Shown piece after piece: positions 25,695 through 34,391 of a stretch of 64,000 nucleotides of DNA (positions within the stretch are counted from its first letter, which is position 1; each line of letters starts with the position of its first letter). Source of the DNA: Thiothrix unzii (GTDB lineage Bacteria > Pseudomonadota > Gammaproteobacteria > Thiotrichales > Thiotrichaceae). Both the position numbers and the translations under genes were made by a program. The stretch is from NCBI RefSeq assembly GCF_017901175.1, contig NZ_CP072793.1:3224001-3288000 (forward strand), in the 5' to 3' direction. The notes beneath the pieces were generated by a model. That model saw nothing but the letters and a program-made list of their open reading frames with translations. It was not told where the DNA came from and made no database searches.

Positions 25695-26726
25695 TTACCC
25701 AATCATCGTTTTGATGATCTGGAAATGGTCTTCAAACAAGCGTTCGGGATCAAGGTCGCCCAACGGCATCCAGAAAGCGTGCTGCGCATCATCGCCGCCT
25801 TTCACTTTCGGCAAACCATGCGCATCCGGTTTGAGTTCAATCAGAAACGCATGGGTAATGGTGCGCCCTCGTGCCGAACGGTACGGATCGTCAAACACTT
25901 GCTCTTTCACAATCGACCCTGCCAACACGGGTGCTGGCACTTTGATGCGAGTTTCTTCACGCAATTCGCGGATTACCGCATCGCACAGCTTTTCGTGCGG
26001 GTCAAGGAAACCGCCGGGTAATGCCCACTGCCCTTTGCCGGGGCGAGCTTTACGTTCGATCAGCAAGATGTGTCCGGCTTGTACCACCACCGCATCCACG
26101 GTAACAAACGTTGGTGCGTAGGGCGCGGCTTCCCAACCTTTGCGGTATTGGTTAACGAATTCCCACTCGCTGGCAATATGCTGAAAGGTGTCAGATTCGC
26201 GGAAGGTTTCCAGCCAGGTTTGCACCGCTGGCGGCATCTCGCCATTCGCAGCACCCCGTTGGAAATACTGTTCACGCAAAGGGGTAGACGACACCCCGCG
26301 CACGTTTTCCACCGCGACCGATTGCCATTGCGGAAACATCGACAGGTAATAGGAACTGTGGTCTTTGCTATGCCCAATCAGGCCGACACGCGGCGCGGCA
26401 CTGCCCACTTTGGGTGGGAAACGGCAAGTAATGCCATGCACAGTTTGTTGCACACGGGTGATCCAGCCTTGCTCGTTGTAGGTATCATCCAGCAATGGCG
26501 CAAGAATCAACCGTTCGCCCGCCTCAGGAAACGTGGCGCGGATAAACGCTTCACGCTCGGCAAATGTCCAAGGATTGCGCAAGGTACGCGGCTGGCAACT
26601 CGAACCGACCAGCACAATCACGCGCTCGGCACGTTGCAACGCGGTTTCCACCACGGCTTGATGACCCGTATGAAACGGCTGGAAACGACCAATGAAGACC
26701 AGAAAATCAAAATCAGGTTTGAACAT
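25695..26726 (-). CDS. nadM: Bifunctional NMN adenylyltransferase/Nudix hydrolase
   Basis: This is a 343-residue two-domain enzyme. Residues 1-185 form a NadM-type nucleotidyltransferase with GRFQPFHTGHQ (HxGH motif) and GVSSTPLR, joining NMN and ATP to give NAD. Residues 205-340 form a Nudix domain with the box GFLDPHE-x7-RELREET, expected to hydrolyse ADP-ribose or a similar NDP compound; the usual Gly near the end of the box is Arg here. The combination matches known NadM-Nudix fusions. It is the first gene of the NAD operon, 59 bases before nadV. It would complete NAD synthesis from NMN made by NadV and clear ADP-ribose. Confidence 0.94.
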   Translation of the reverse strand: MFKPDFDFLVFIGRFQPFHTGHQAVVETALQRAERVIVLVGSSCQPRTLRNPWTFAEREAFIRATFPEAGERLILAPLLDDTYNEQGWITRVQQTVHGITCRFPPKVGSAAPRVGLIGHSKDHSSYYLSMFPQWQSVAVENVRGVSSTPLREQYFQRGAANGEMPPAVQTWLETFRESDTFQHIASEWEFVNQYRKGWEAAPYAPTFVTVDAVVVQAGHILLIERKARPGKGQWALPGGFLDPHEKLCDAVIRELREETRIKVPAPVLAGSIVKEQVFDDPYRSARGRTITHAFLIELKPDAHGLPKVKGGDDAQHAFWMPLGDLDPERLFEDHFQIIKTMIG

Positions 26727-26929
26727 GTCAGTAAGCTCCTTACTGCAAAAGTTTTTCCCAGTCTATCTGGGAATAGTCTAAAGTAAACTCTGTTGAAGCT
26801 TGTCTGTCAACCTCCGTTTATTATGTGATAAATGGTGGAGATTGTGCTGGGTTGTTGGCTTGTTGATTTGACCATCCGGTGCTAGTCTTATCGGCGCGCA
26901 AATATTTTACCCCTTTCAAGAATAACAGC

Positions 26930-28114
26930 ATGAATACCAATCATTTTAGATTTACAGGTTCCGGCGACGAATATTTTAAAATTTGGATCGTCAATATCCT
27001 GTTAAGCATTCTGACATTGGGGATTTATTCCGCATGGGCTACGGTCAGAAATCGGCGTTACTTTTACGGTAATACTTGGTTAGCGGAAGCCAATTTTGAG
27101 TATCACGCTACCCCAATGCAAATTTTAGTCGGACGCGCAGTGGCGATTGGTTTGTTAGTGGCTTATACCCTGTTGTCAGAAACGTTCCCGATTATTGGGT
27201 TTGGATTGTTGCTACTGATTATGCTTGCTGCACCTTGGTTAATTTGGCGCAGTATGCAATTCGGGGCGCGAATGAGCAGCTACCGTAATGTGCGCTTTTC
27301 GTTCCACGGCGGTTTGGGCGATGCTTACCGTTATTTTTTATGGATTCCGCTGTTCCCGATTGCTTTGGGGGCGTTAGTCACGTTGGGTTTATACCTTGCG
27401 GACATTCACAGCAGTACCGTTTACATCAATGTGATGATCGTGACGGGTATCGCAACGTATTTAATAATTCCGTATCTGCAAAGCCTCGCGAAACGCTATC
27501 ACCTTAATTATTCGCAATACGGGCAAGGCAAGTTTGTTACCAGTGTGACGACCGGTCAGTTTTACGTGATTTACCTGAAATGGTTGGGCGTAAGTGTATT
27601 AGGCAGTGTGTTGGTGTCGGTGATATTCGGGATTATCGGGATGCTGGTCATTGCTGGTGCAGGCATGGGGATTTCTGACTTTTTTAGTGGCGGTGGAGCC
27701 GATGAAAGTCAGTTAGCAACGCTGATCATGGTGATGTTGCCATTTATTTTCCTACTGTATTTCATCATTATCTTGTTTGGGGTGTTCACCAATGCGTACC
27801 TGAAAACCCAGATGCGCAACTATGTGTTCAACCACACCGCGTTAGATAATGCGATTGCCTTGGGGTCGAGTTTAACCACATGGGGATTGTTTAAAGTGTA
27901 CGCCACTAACTTGTTGTTAATCATGTTGACGATGGGATTGGCGACACCGTGGGTTAAAGTGCGTCTGCACCGTTTTATGCTCGAACACACGCAAGCGCAT
28001 GTCGAAGGCGATTTGGGGCAATACGTGACCCAACAGCAAAACCTGCAATCGTCCTTGGGTGATGAAATGGGTGATGCCTTTGATTTGCAAGGTGGATTTG
28101 AGGTGGGCTTATAA
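26930..28114 (+). CDS. YjgN family (DUF898) membrane protein
   Basis: This 394-residue protein has about eight transmembrane helices. The segment FTGSGDEYFKIWIVNILLSILTLGIYSAWATVRNRRYFYGNT is typical of DUF898, and a second copy of the same theme occurs near the C-terminus (TTWGLFKVYATNLLLIMLTMGLATPWVKVRLHRF), showing an internal duplication. The ATG at 26930 is used because it starts at the conserved region; the frame from 26879 adds 17 unconserved residues. Its stop codon shares one base with the start of the M48 protease gene, indicating tight coupling. Function unknown; a membrane complex with the protease is plausible. Confidence 0.85.
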   Translation: MNTNHFRFTGSGDEYFKIWIVNILLSILTLGIYSAWATVRNRRYFYGNTWLAEANFEYHATPMQILVGRAVAIGLLVAYTLLSETFPIIGFGLLLLIMLAAPWLIWRSMQFGARMSSYRNVRFSFHGGLGDAYRYFLWIPLFPIALGALVTLGLYLADIHSSTVYINVMIVTGIATYLIIPYLQSLAKRYHLNYSQYGQGKFVTSVTTGQFYVIYLKWLGVSVLGSVLVSVIFGIIGMLVIAGAGMGISDFFSGGGADESQLATLIMVMLPFIFLLYFIIILFGVFTNAYLKTQMRNYVFNHTALDNAIALGSSLTTWGLFKVYATNLLLIMLTMGLATPWVKVRLHRFMLEHTQAHVEGDLGQYVTQQQNLQSSLGDEMGDAFDLQGGFEVGL

Positions 28115-29202
28115 TGTTGCACGGCTATTGGTATCCCCCGGAAAGTTCCGCCCGTCAAGTGGCAAGTCTGCAATTTGAGGGTGAAAGTTACCGACTGTCA
28201 GTGGGCGATGAGCTGCATACCGGGGAGGCCAGTAACCTGCAAGTGAGCCAGCGTGTCGGCAATATTCCACGCAAAATTACCCTGCCCGATGCGTCGATTT
28301 TTGAAACCGTGGATAACGCGGGTGTGGATGCTTGGCTGGAGGCGACAGAGCATCACGATGCCGGGGTGCAATGGATGCATACTCTAGAAAGCCGTTGGCG
28401 TTGGATTGCCTCAGCGGTAGTTCTGACTTTGCTGGTGGTTGTCAGTGTGGCTGTTTGGGGATTGCCTTGGGCGAGTAAGTACGTTGCGTATCAATTACCC
28501 CCGTCGGTCAATCAGGCATTGGCGGAAGGCACATTGAAAACCCTCGATCAATTAGTCCTAGAGCCTAGTCGTTTACCTGCGGAACGCCAGCAGGCGATAC
28601 GCGAGCATTTTCAGCAAACACTGGTTCCGCTGAATCCCGAAGGTTTTACTTACACCCTGCACTTTCGTGAGATGGAGGACGTTGCTAATGCGTTTGCGTT
28701 GCCTTCCGGCGATGTAGTGGTGACGGATCGCTTGGCGGAAATTATTACCAAACCGGCTGAATTGGATTCGATCTTACTGCATGAAATCGGGCATGTGGTG
28801 CATCGTCACAGTTTGCGTCAGGTGATTCAATCGTCGGCGGTGACATTGGCGTTGGTCATGTTGGCGGGTGATGCTTCGGCGGTGGATGAATGGACGCTGG
28901 CGTTACCTGCAACCGTGTTACAAAGCCAGTATTCGCGCGAGTTTGAGAGCGAAGCCGATGTGTATGCGTTTGAACGTATGGCGATTTTGGGGCTTGATCC
29001 GGTACATTTTGGTAATGCTTTGCACCGTATTACCACCGATGCCTTGCAAGACAGCCCGCTTTCCGCCAAAGACAGTCAACGCGCGGAAACCTTCTTGAAA
29101 TACCTGTCATCGCACCCGCCCAGTGAAGAGCGTGCGGCAATGGCAAAAACCTATTCGCAACGTTATCAAGCGAGTAAACCCCCTGTAATTCCTAAGGATT
29201 GA
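28114..29202 (+). CDS. Membrane-bound M48 family metallopeptidase
   Basis: This 362-residue zinc protease has an N-terminal domain (about 1-90, resembling a small beta domain), one transmembrane helix at about 95-118 (WIASAVVLTLLVVVSVAVWG), and a peptidase domain from about 150. The zinc motif is LHEIGHVVHRHS (HExxH), with the third ligand in FESEADVYA. It overlaps DUF898 by one base and is followed after three bases by a large exported protein gene. The catalytic domain is probably periplasmic, since it follows the helix; envelope protein quality control is a possibility. Confidence 0.9.
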   Translation: MLHGYWYPPESSARQVASLQFEGESYRLSVGDELHTGEASNLQVSQRVGNIPRKITLPDASIFETVDNAGVDAWLEATEHHDAGVQWMHTLESRWRWIASAVVLTLLVVVSVAVWGLPWASKYVAYQLPPSVNQALAEGTLKTLDQLVLEPSRLPAERQQAIREHFQQTLVPLNPEGFTYTLHFREMEDVANAFALPSGDVVVTDRLAEIITKPAELDSILLHEIGHVVHRHSLRQVIQSSAVTLALVMLAGDASAVDEWTLALPATVLQSQYSREFESEADVYAFERMAILGLDPVHFGNALHRITTDALQDSPLSAKDSQRAETFLKYLSSHPPSEERAAMAKTYSQRYQASKPPVIPKD

Positions 29203-29205
29203 ACC

Positions 29206-31338
29206 ATGCTGCGTGCCTTTTCGCTGATAACCGCGTTAACCTTGCTGAGTCAAACAGCTTGGGCATTTGATGCATCCGCGTTCCAACGCCAAGATGCGCA
29301 AAGTGTTACCGCTGCCGAACAGTTTTTGGCTTTGCCCGCAGCGCAGCGTCAACAACTGGCGTTGGAATACATGGGCAATGATCAGGCAACAGCCCCAACT
29401 TGGCAGGTGTTTTTGTTGGCGTATCTTAGTAGTCAACCGCAAAATGCCAATGATTGGGAACTGATTCAGGCGGCTGAAAATGACCGCCCGCACCTCGATA
29501 GTTCAGTGATGCTTCCAGCTGAACAAGCAGCGAACCAGCAGCTTTGTTTTTTGCAATTGCAGCAGCCGTATAACCCCGAACTGGATAAAGAGGACGACGA
29601 GCAACTGAGTGATCAGCGCGACAAACGTGCGAGTTTAGACACGGTTTGTATTGCCCAAGTGCTGGATGCCGCCCAACAACCTGAAATATTCGCATGGTTA
29701 TTAGCGCGGTTAAATGCGGAAACACACCCACAACGCCAAGCCATTTTCGATTACAGCATTACTGTGGATAAGCTTGATCCGGCGCAGACCCAACAATTGC
29801 GTAAAACATTGGCGGCGCAGTATTTTGATAAAGACGACAACGATACTTACGGTATCAGCACTTTTTTGGGTAACAGTGCGGATGAGGCATTGTTGAACCC
29901 ATTTGTGAGCGATCTGCAAGAGGGTTTGGCTAAAGCGACTGAGGAACAAATACCTCGTATTTTAGAAACCTTGGTAGCTTTGAATTCAACCGATGCGGCG
30001 CAGGCGTTTTGGAATACGCTGTGGGATAACCCAGCGCGTTATTTTCGGATTGCGCACGAAACGTTAATGGCAGAGTACTCTGATCAGGATGAATTATTTC
30101 CAGAGGCATTGCACACCGCAGCGTTAAAGCATTTAGACGAGCAGTCTGATGTGCGTTTTATGGCAAGTTATTTATTTTTGCTGGTTAACGCGGAAGGTGG
30201 TGATTGGCGGCATGTGCGCGAAACCGTGGAAAAGCTGGAAGCCATCAGTGAAAAAGCCCCGGATGATGCCGAAACGCAAGCAGTGTTGAAATACATTTAT
30301 TTACAAGCTGCCGGGGCGCGGTACTTGGATGATGAGGAGCGTTCTTTAGGCGATACCCTGAAATGGTTGGATAAAGCCAAGACCATCACGGCGGAACCGC
30401 TATCGTGGTATCTCCACGCCAGTAACGGCAGCATGGACTGGGAAGAGGAACGCCCTGATCAGCGTTCCACGTTTGCGCCAGTGAAAGCCCTGCACGCCGA
30501 TGGGCAACTCGCAGCGTTGGTAGCATGGCACGATAATCAGCAAAAACCAGAGAAACCCTTTACCGATTTACCAGCGGAAATTTACAGCGTATTTACTGAT
30601 AGCACGGTGGTGGCGCGTCCTTGGCACGATGCGGCGACCGGTGCGGCATTGTTGTTGGATAATGCTGGGGAACTCAGTTACTTTGACGGTTACGAGCAAA
30701 ATACCACAGCGATACCGTTCAGTGCGCAACCCATTGACAACAGTGTGGAAAAACCCACAGTACGTTCACCGTTGGCGATTTGGTTTGAATACATTTTCCA
30801 GATATTAACCGCGAATCAAGACGGGCCGGTAACGCTGGCAAGCTTGGATGAAGCCTTGCAGCACGCGGATCAGCGTTTGTTATTTTCACCCTCGGATAAC
30901 TGGGGCAATGGCGATAGCCGTTATCTGGAATATGTCCGTTACGGTTCGCAGGTGATGTTGAATGCCGAGGTCAAAGGTGAGGTACATTCGTATTGGTTAC
31001 GTTTTCCGGCGGCAACCGATACGACGCGCTGGTTGACACAATTGCAGCAGCCATCTGCAACGGGGTTAAAAGCGCAACCATTGTGGCATTGGGTTAACGA
31101 TGAAAAGCCGCAGGTGTTAGCGCGTCATTACCGCCATTTCAGCACAGAAGATGAGTTAATCCTGAGTCCGTTGTATGCGGATAACGAATTCCGTTACACC
31201 GAATTGGATTGCAGCCGGGAAGTGAAGCCTGCCGTATTAGAACAACAGGCCGCTGCATTCGCACAAGCTGAATACGCGCTTTTCCAACAGGGTTACATGC
31301 TATCAAAAATAATTGCCGATAGTGCTTGTGTGGAATAA
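29206..31338 (+). CDS. Large exported helical protein, unknown function
   Basis: This 710-residue protein has a clear signal peptide (about 1-20, ending TAWA). Most of the chain is acidic, helical and TPR-like, with segments such as TLVALNSTDAAQAFWNTLWDNPARYFRIAHETLMAEY. The last 250 residues are more beta-like. No catalytic motif or known family is recognised. It is the third gene of the DUF898-M48 operon, so it may be a periplasmic partner or substrate of the protease. Confidence 0.75.
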   Translation: MLRAFSLITALTLLSQTAWAFDASAFQRQDAQSVTAAEQFLALPAAQRQQLALEYMGNDQATAPTWQVFLLAYLSSQPQNANDWELIQAAENDRPHLDSSVMLPAEQAANQQLCFLQLQQPYNPELDKEDDEQLSDQRDKRASLDTVCIAQVLDAAQQPEIFAWLLARLNAETHPQRQAIFDYSITVDKLDPAQTQQLRKTLAAQYFDKDDNDTYGISTFLGNSADEALLNPFVSDLQEGLAKATEEQIPRILETLVALNSTDAAQAFWNTLWDNPARYFRIAHETLMAEYSDQDELFPEALHTAALKHLDEQSDVRFMASYLFLLVNAEGGDWRHVRETVEKLEAISEKAPDDAETQAVLKYIYLQAAGARYLDDEERSLGDTLKWLDKAKTITAEPLSWYLHASNGSMDWEEERPDQRSTFAPVKALHADGQLAALVAWHDNQQKPEKPFTDLPAEIYSVFTDSTVVARPWHDAATGAALLLDNAGELSYFDGYEQNTTAIPFSAQPIDNSVEKPTVRSPLAIWFEYIFQILTANQDGPVTLASLDEALQHADQRLLFSPSDNWGNGDSRYLEYVRYGSQVMLNAEVKGEVHSYWLRFPAATDTTRWLTQLQQPSATGLKAQPLWHWVNDEKPQVLARHYRHFSTEDELILSPLYADNEFRYTELDCSREVKPAVLEQQAAAFAQAEYALFQQGYMLSKIIADSACVE

Positions 31339-31360
31339 GCGTGGCTGATGTCATTGATCT

Positions 31361-31498
31361 GGATAAAAAAAAGCCCGGTTGTTGAACCGGGCTTCCCGCT
31401 ATAACCTGTAACAAACCTAGCAATTTGTTACAGCGACTACCCTCTACTAGCGGTCTTAAGTTAAACGATCAATTGTCAGGAGATTTCAAATTGATATT
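31361..31498 (-). ncRNA. Candidate small RNA with intrinsic terminator
   Basis: In the 347-base gap before rnd, the minus strand shows TTGACG (31531-31526), 17 bases, then CATATT (31508-31503) as a possible promoter. A structured stretch follows: outer pairing CCGCTA/TAGCGG (31453-31448 with 31401-31396) encloses a perfect 10-bp hairpin CTGTAACAAA/TTTGTTACAG (31433-31424 with 31415-31406). A terminator comes next. No protein frame fits. The rest of the gap holds the rnd leader, where I see nothing else. Confidence 0.5.
31362..31394 (-). terminator. Intrinsic terminator, minus strand
   Basis: AAGCCCGGTT (31371-31380) and AACCGGGCTT (31385-31394) form a perfect 10-bp stem with a four-base loop. 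Reading the minus strand it is followed by a run of T; on the plus strand no T run follows. No minus-strand protein gene ends here, which is why a small RNA is proposed. Confidence 0.85.
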
Positions 31499-31685
31499 TC
31501 GCAATATGCAGAAAAAATTCTGATGCGTCAACAAGTAGTTGATTTTTATAATATAATAATTAGCTAACGCTGCATTGCAGCAATTGCGCTTAGAGTGTGG
31601 CTTGCGTCACAAAACTTGCATAAATGCCGATAAATCTCCATGCTCTGTCGCATAACCATTCCTACTCTTTACTGACAGACGCACC

Positions 31686-32828
31686 ATGTTTGAATACATC
31701 AGCACCCCGCAACAACTCAATGATTTGATGACCCGTTTGGATAATGCCGAATGGGTGACGCTGGATACCGAGTTTATTCGTGAAAAAACCTATTTTCCGC
31801 GCCTTTGCCTGATTCAGATTGGCAGTACCGATACGTTGGCGTGCATTGATCCATTAGCGATTACGGATTTGCGTCCGTTTTTAACTTGGCTACAAGACCC
31901 TAAACGCCTGAAAGTGTTACACGCCGCTTGGCAGGATATGGAAATCTTCCACCATTTGGGGCAAGGGGAATTGCCCAGTCCGTTGTTTGATACCCAAATT
32001 GCAGCAGCGGTGTTGGGCATGGGTGATCAAATGGGTTACGCCCGTTTGGTGGAAGGCGTTTTGGGCATTACCTTGGATAAATCGCAATCGCGCACCGATT
32101 GGTCACGCCGCCCCTTGAGCAAAGCCCAACTGGAATACGCGATTGATGATGTGCGTCATTTACGTGATGTCTACCTTGCCTTGCGTGAACAACTGCAACA
32201 ATTAGGGCGGATGAAATGGTTGGATAAACCGTTTCAGAAGCTGGCGGATGCCAATACTTACAACATTGATCCGCAAACGTGTTGGGAGCGCATCCGGGGT
32301 TTACAGGTATTAAAACCGCATCAACTCGCGGTATTGCGTGAATTGGCGGCATGGCGTGAACAACGGGCGTTGCAGAAAGATTTACCACGTCGCTGGTTAT
32401 TATCGGACGAAATTCTGCTGGATATGGCACGGATGCAGCCGGATAGCGCGGAAGGTTTGCGCCATATTCGTGGCTTAAGTGATGAGCAAATCGAGCGTGG
32501 TGCGGCGGAATGGCTAGGCTGTATTGCGCGGGGTAAAGCAGTGCCGAAGAGCGAATGGCCGAATCTGCCGCGTCGCCGTAAGCTGGATGAAAACATGAGT
32601 GTGGTTGCGGATTTGCTAACGGCGGTGTTGAATCAGATTGCCAATGAAAACGGCATTTCCGCACAAATGATTGCCACCCGTCAGCAACTAGAAAAGATGC
32701 TGGAAGAAGGTCGCACCACCCTATCTGATGATTGGCGCGGCGCGTTGGTCAATGATGCGTTTACCGCACTGCTGTCCGGCAAAGCGCAAGTCAGCGTGCA
32801 GCAACAGCGGGTAGTGATTGCCGCTTAA
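31686..32828 (+). CDS. rnd: Ribonuclease D
   Basis: RNase D is a 3'-5' exonuclease that trims tRNA precursors. The DEDDy catalytic residues are in place: Asp27 and Glu29 in LDTEF, Asp84 in AAWQDMEIF, and Tyr151/Asp155 in YAIDDVRHLRDVY. HRDC domains follow (about 205-375), with LKPHQLAVLRELAAWREQRA at the start of the first. The length, 380 residues, is normal. Its stop overlaps the convergent trhP stop by four bases. Confidence 0.95.
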   Translation: MFEYISTPQQLNDLMTRLDNAEWVTLDTEFIREKTYFPRLCLIQIGSTDTLACIDPLAITDLRPFLTWLQDPKRLKVLHAAWQDMEIFHHLGQGELPSPLFDTQIAAAVLGMGDQMGYARLVEGVLGITLDKSQSRTDWSRRPLSKAQLEYAIDDVRHLRDVYLALREQLQQLGRMKWLDKPFQKLADANTYNIDPQTCWERIRGLQVLKPHQLAVLRELAAWREQRALQKDLPRRWLLSDEILLDMARMQPDSAEGLRHIRGLSDEQIERGAAEWLGCIARGKAVPKSEWPNLPRRRKLDENMSVVADLLTAVLNQIANENGISAQMIATRQQLEKMLEEGRTTLSDDWRGALVNDAFTALLSGKAQVSVQQQRVVIAA

Positions 32829-34180
32829 AGAAAACGGCTGATTAAAATCATGTCATCGTTGATACCTTCCGGGAGCGGAATTCGCATTTTGTGACCGCTG
32901 CCGGGGGCGACGCTCACGGTTTCGCCGTTGAGGTTTTCCATGTGTTCCAGCACGATTTCGCGATTGCCACTCGGTAGCACCCATTCCAAACGGTCGCCAA
33001 CACTGAAACGGTTTTTCACGTCCAGCTCTACCCAACCTTGTTCACGGTCAACGCGCATGGCTTCGGCAACGAATTGTTGCTGATGCCCCATTGACGCACC
33101 TTGCATATAATTTTGGTATTCGTGGGTGTGATGCCGCTCGTAAAAACCATCGGTATAACCCCGATTCGCCAGATTTTCCAACACGCCCAGCAAGCGTGGA
33201 TCAAACGGACGACCCGCCAAGGTATCATCAATCGCTTGTTTGTAAGCCTGCGCAGTCCGTGCCACGTAGTAATGGGATTTGGTACGGCCTTCGATTTTGA
33301 GGCAATCCACCCCGATTTCGGTGAGCTTTTGGATGTGTTCAATCGCCCGCAAGTCTTTGGAATTCATAATATACGTGCCGTGTTCATCTTCCATAACAGG
33401 CATTAATTCACCGGGGCGATTGGTTTCTTCGAGGAAATACACCTTATCGGCGAGCGGGTGGCGTTCTTGATTGCCGCAACTGCCCATGCTTTGCGCTTGA
33501 TTAAACGCATCCATCGACAATACAGCTTCTTTGGGCACAAATTTGCCTTCTGCCGCTTCAACCGCTTCGGAAGCTTTGTATTCCCAGCGACACGCATTGG
33601 TACAAGTGCCTTGATTCGGGTCACGATGGTTGAAATAACCGGACAATAAACAACGCCCTGAATACGCAATGCACAACGCACCGTGGACGAACACTTCCAG
33701 TTCCATGTCGGGGCATTGCTGACGAATTTCGGCAATTTCATCCAGCGATAATTCACGCGACAAAATCACGCGGGTTAAACCCAACGCCTGCCAGAATTTG
33801 ACCGTCGCGTAGTTCACCGTATTGGCTTGCACCGATAAATGCACTGGCATGTGTGGCCAGCGTTCGCGCACTAGCATGATTAAACCGGGGTCAGCCATGA
33901 TCAAGGCATCAGGATTCATCGCAATGACCGGCTCAAGATCAGCTAAAAACGTTTTGATTTTACTGTTGTGCGGGGAAATATTTACCGCCACGAAAAACTG
34001 CTTACCCAAAGCGTGCGCTTCCGCAATGCCTTGCGCGAGATTTTCATTTTTGAACTCGTTATTGCGCACCCGCAAACTGTAGCGCGGTTGTCCGGCATAC
34101 ACGGCATCCGCACCGTAGGCAAACGCATGGCGCATGGATTTAAGCGTTCCCGCAGGCGCGAGCAGTTCAGGGCGTTTCAT
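32825..34180 (-). CDS. trhP: U32 peptidase family protein TrhP (YegQ)
   Basis: This 451-residue U32-family protein contributes to prephenate-dependent hydroxylation of tRNA uridine 34 (ho5U). The N-terminus MKRPELLAPAGTLKSMRHAFAYGADAVY and the family signature EVFVHGALCIAYSGRCLLSGYFNHRDPNQGTC are present, with cysteines likely to hold an iron-sulfur cluster. The C-terminal small domain (about 350-451) is also present. Length agrees with E. coli YegQ rather than the shorter RlhA or UbiU/UbiV members. It is a single gene, divergent from speA. Confidence 0.9.
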   Translation of the reverse strand: MKRPELLAPAGTLKSMRHAFAYGADAVYAGQPRYSLRVRNNEFKNENLAQGIAEAHALGKQFFVAVNISPHNSKIKTFLADLEPVIAMNPDALIMADPGLIMLVRERWPHMPVHLSVQANTVNYATVKFWQALGLTRVILSRELSLDEIAEIRQQCPDMELEVFVHGALCIAYSGRCLLSGYFNHRDPNQGTCTNACRWEYKASEAVEAAEGKFVPKEAVLSMDAFNQAQSMGSCGNQERHPLADKVYFLEETNRPGELMPVMEDEHGTYIMNSKDLRAIEHIQKLTEIGVDCLKIEGRTKSHYYVARTAQAYKQAIDDTLAGRPFDPRLLGVLENLANRGYTDGFYERHHTHEYQNYMQGASMGHQQQFVAEAMRVDREQGWVELDVKNRFSVGDRLEWVLPSGNREIVLEHMENLNGETVSVAPGSGHKMRIPLPEGINDDMILISRFL

Positions 34181-34391
34181 GGCAAAGTCCGGTTCGTTAC
34201 ATCAAGGCCGCGATTATACGTGAAATCTGGGCGTAAGCGCAGAAACCATGAGATTGGCAAGCGGTGTGGTATTTTGTCAGAGCGACGTAAATTTATCTGC
34301 GGTCGCCCTAGGCTTGAGATAGCCTGTTATTCGCTTTGCTAGTATCCTGCACGCCTTGAGACACCGTGTCATCCACACGAGCAGGAACACC

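Noticed and set aside
26070-26786. 238-codon plus-strand frame inside nadM
   Set aside because: It is a mirror of the conserved NadM-Nudix coding sequence with no protein-like features.
26817-26832. NrtR-like operator upstream of the NAD operon
   Set aside because: Only five-base arms (TTTAT/ATAAA) match and no NrtR gene is in the window.
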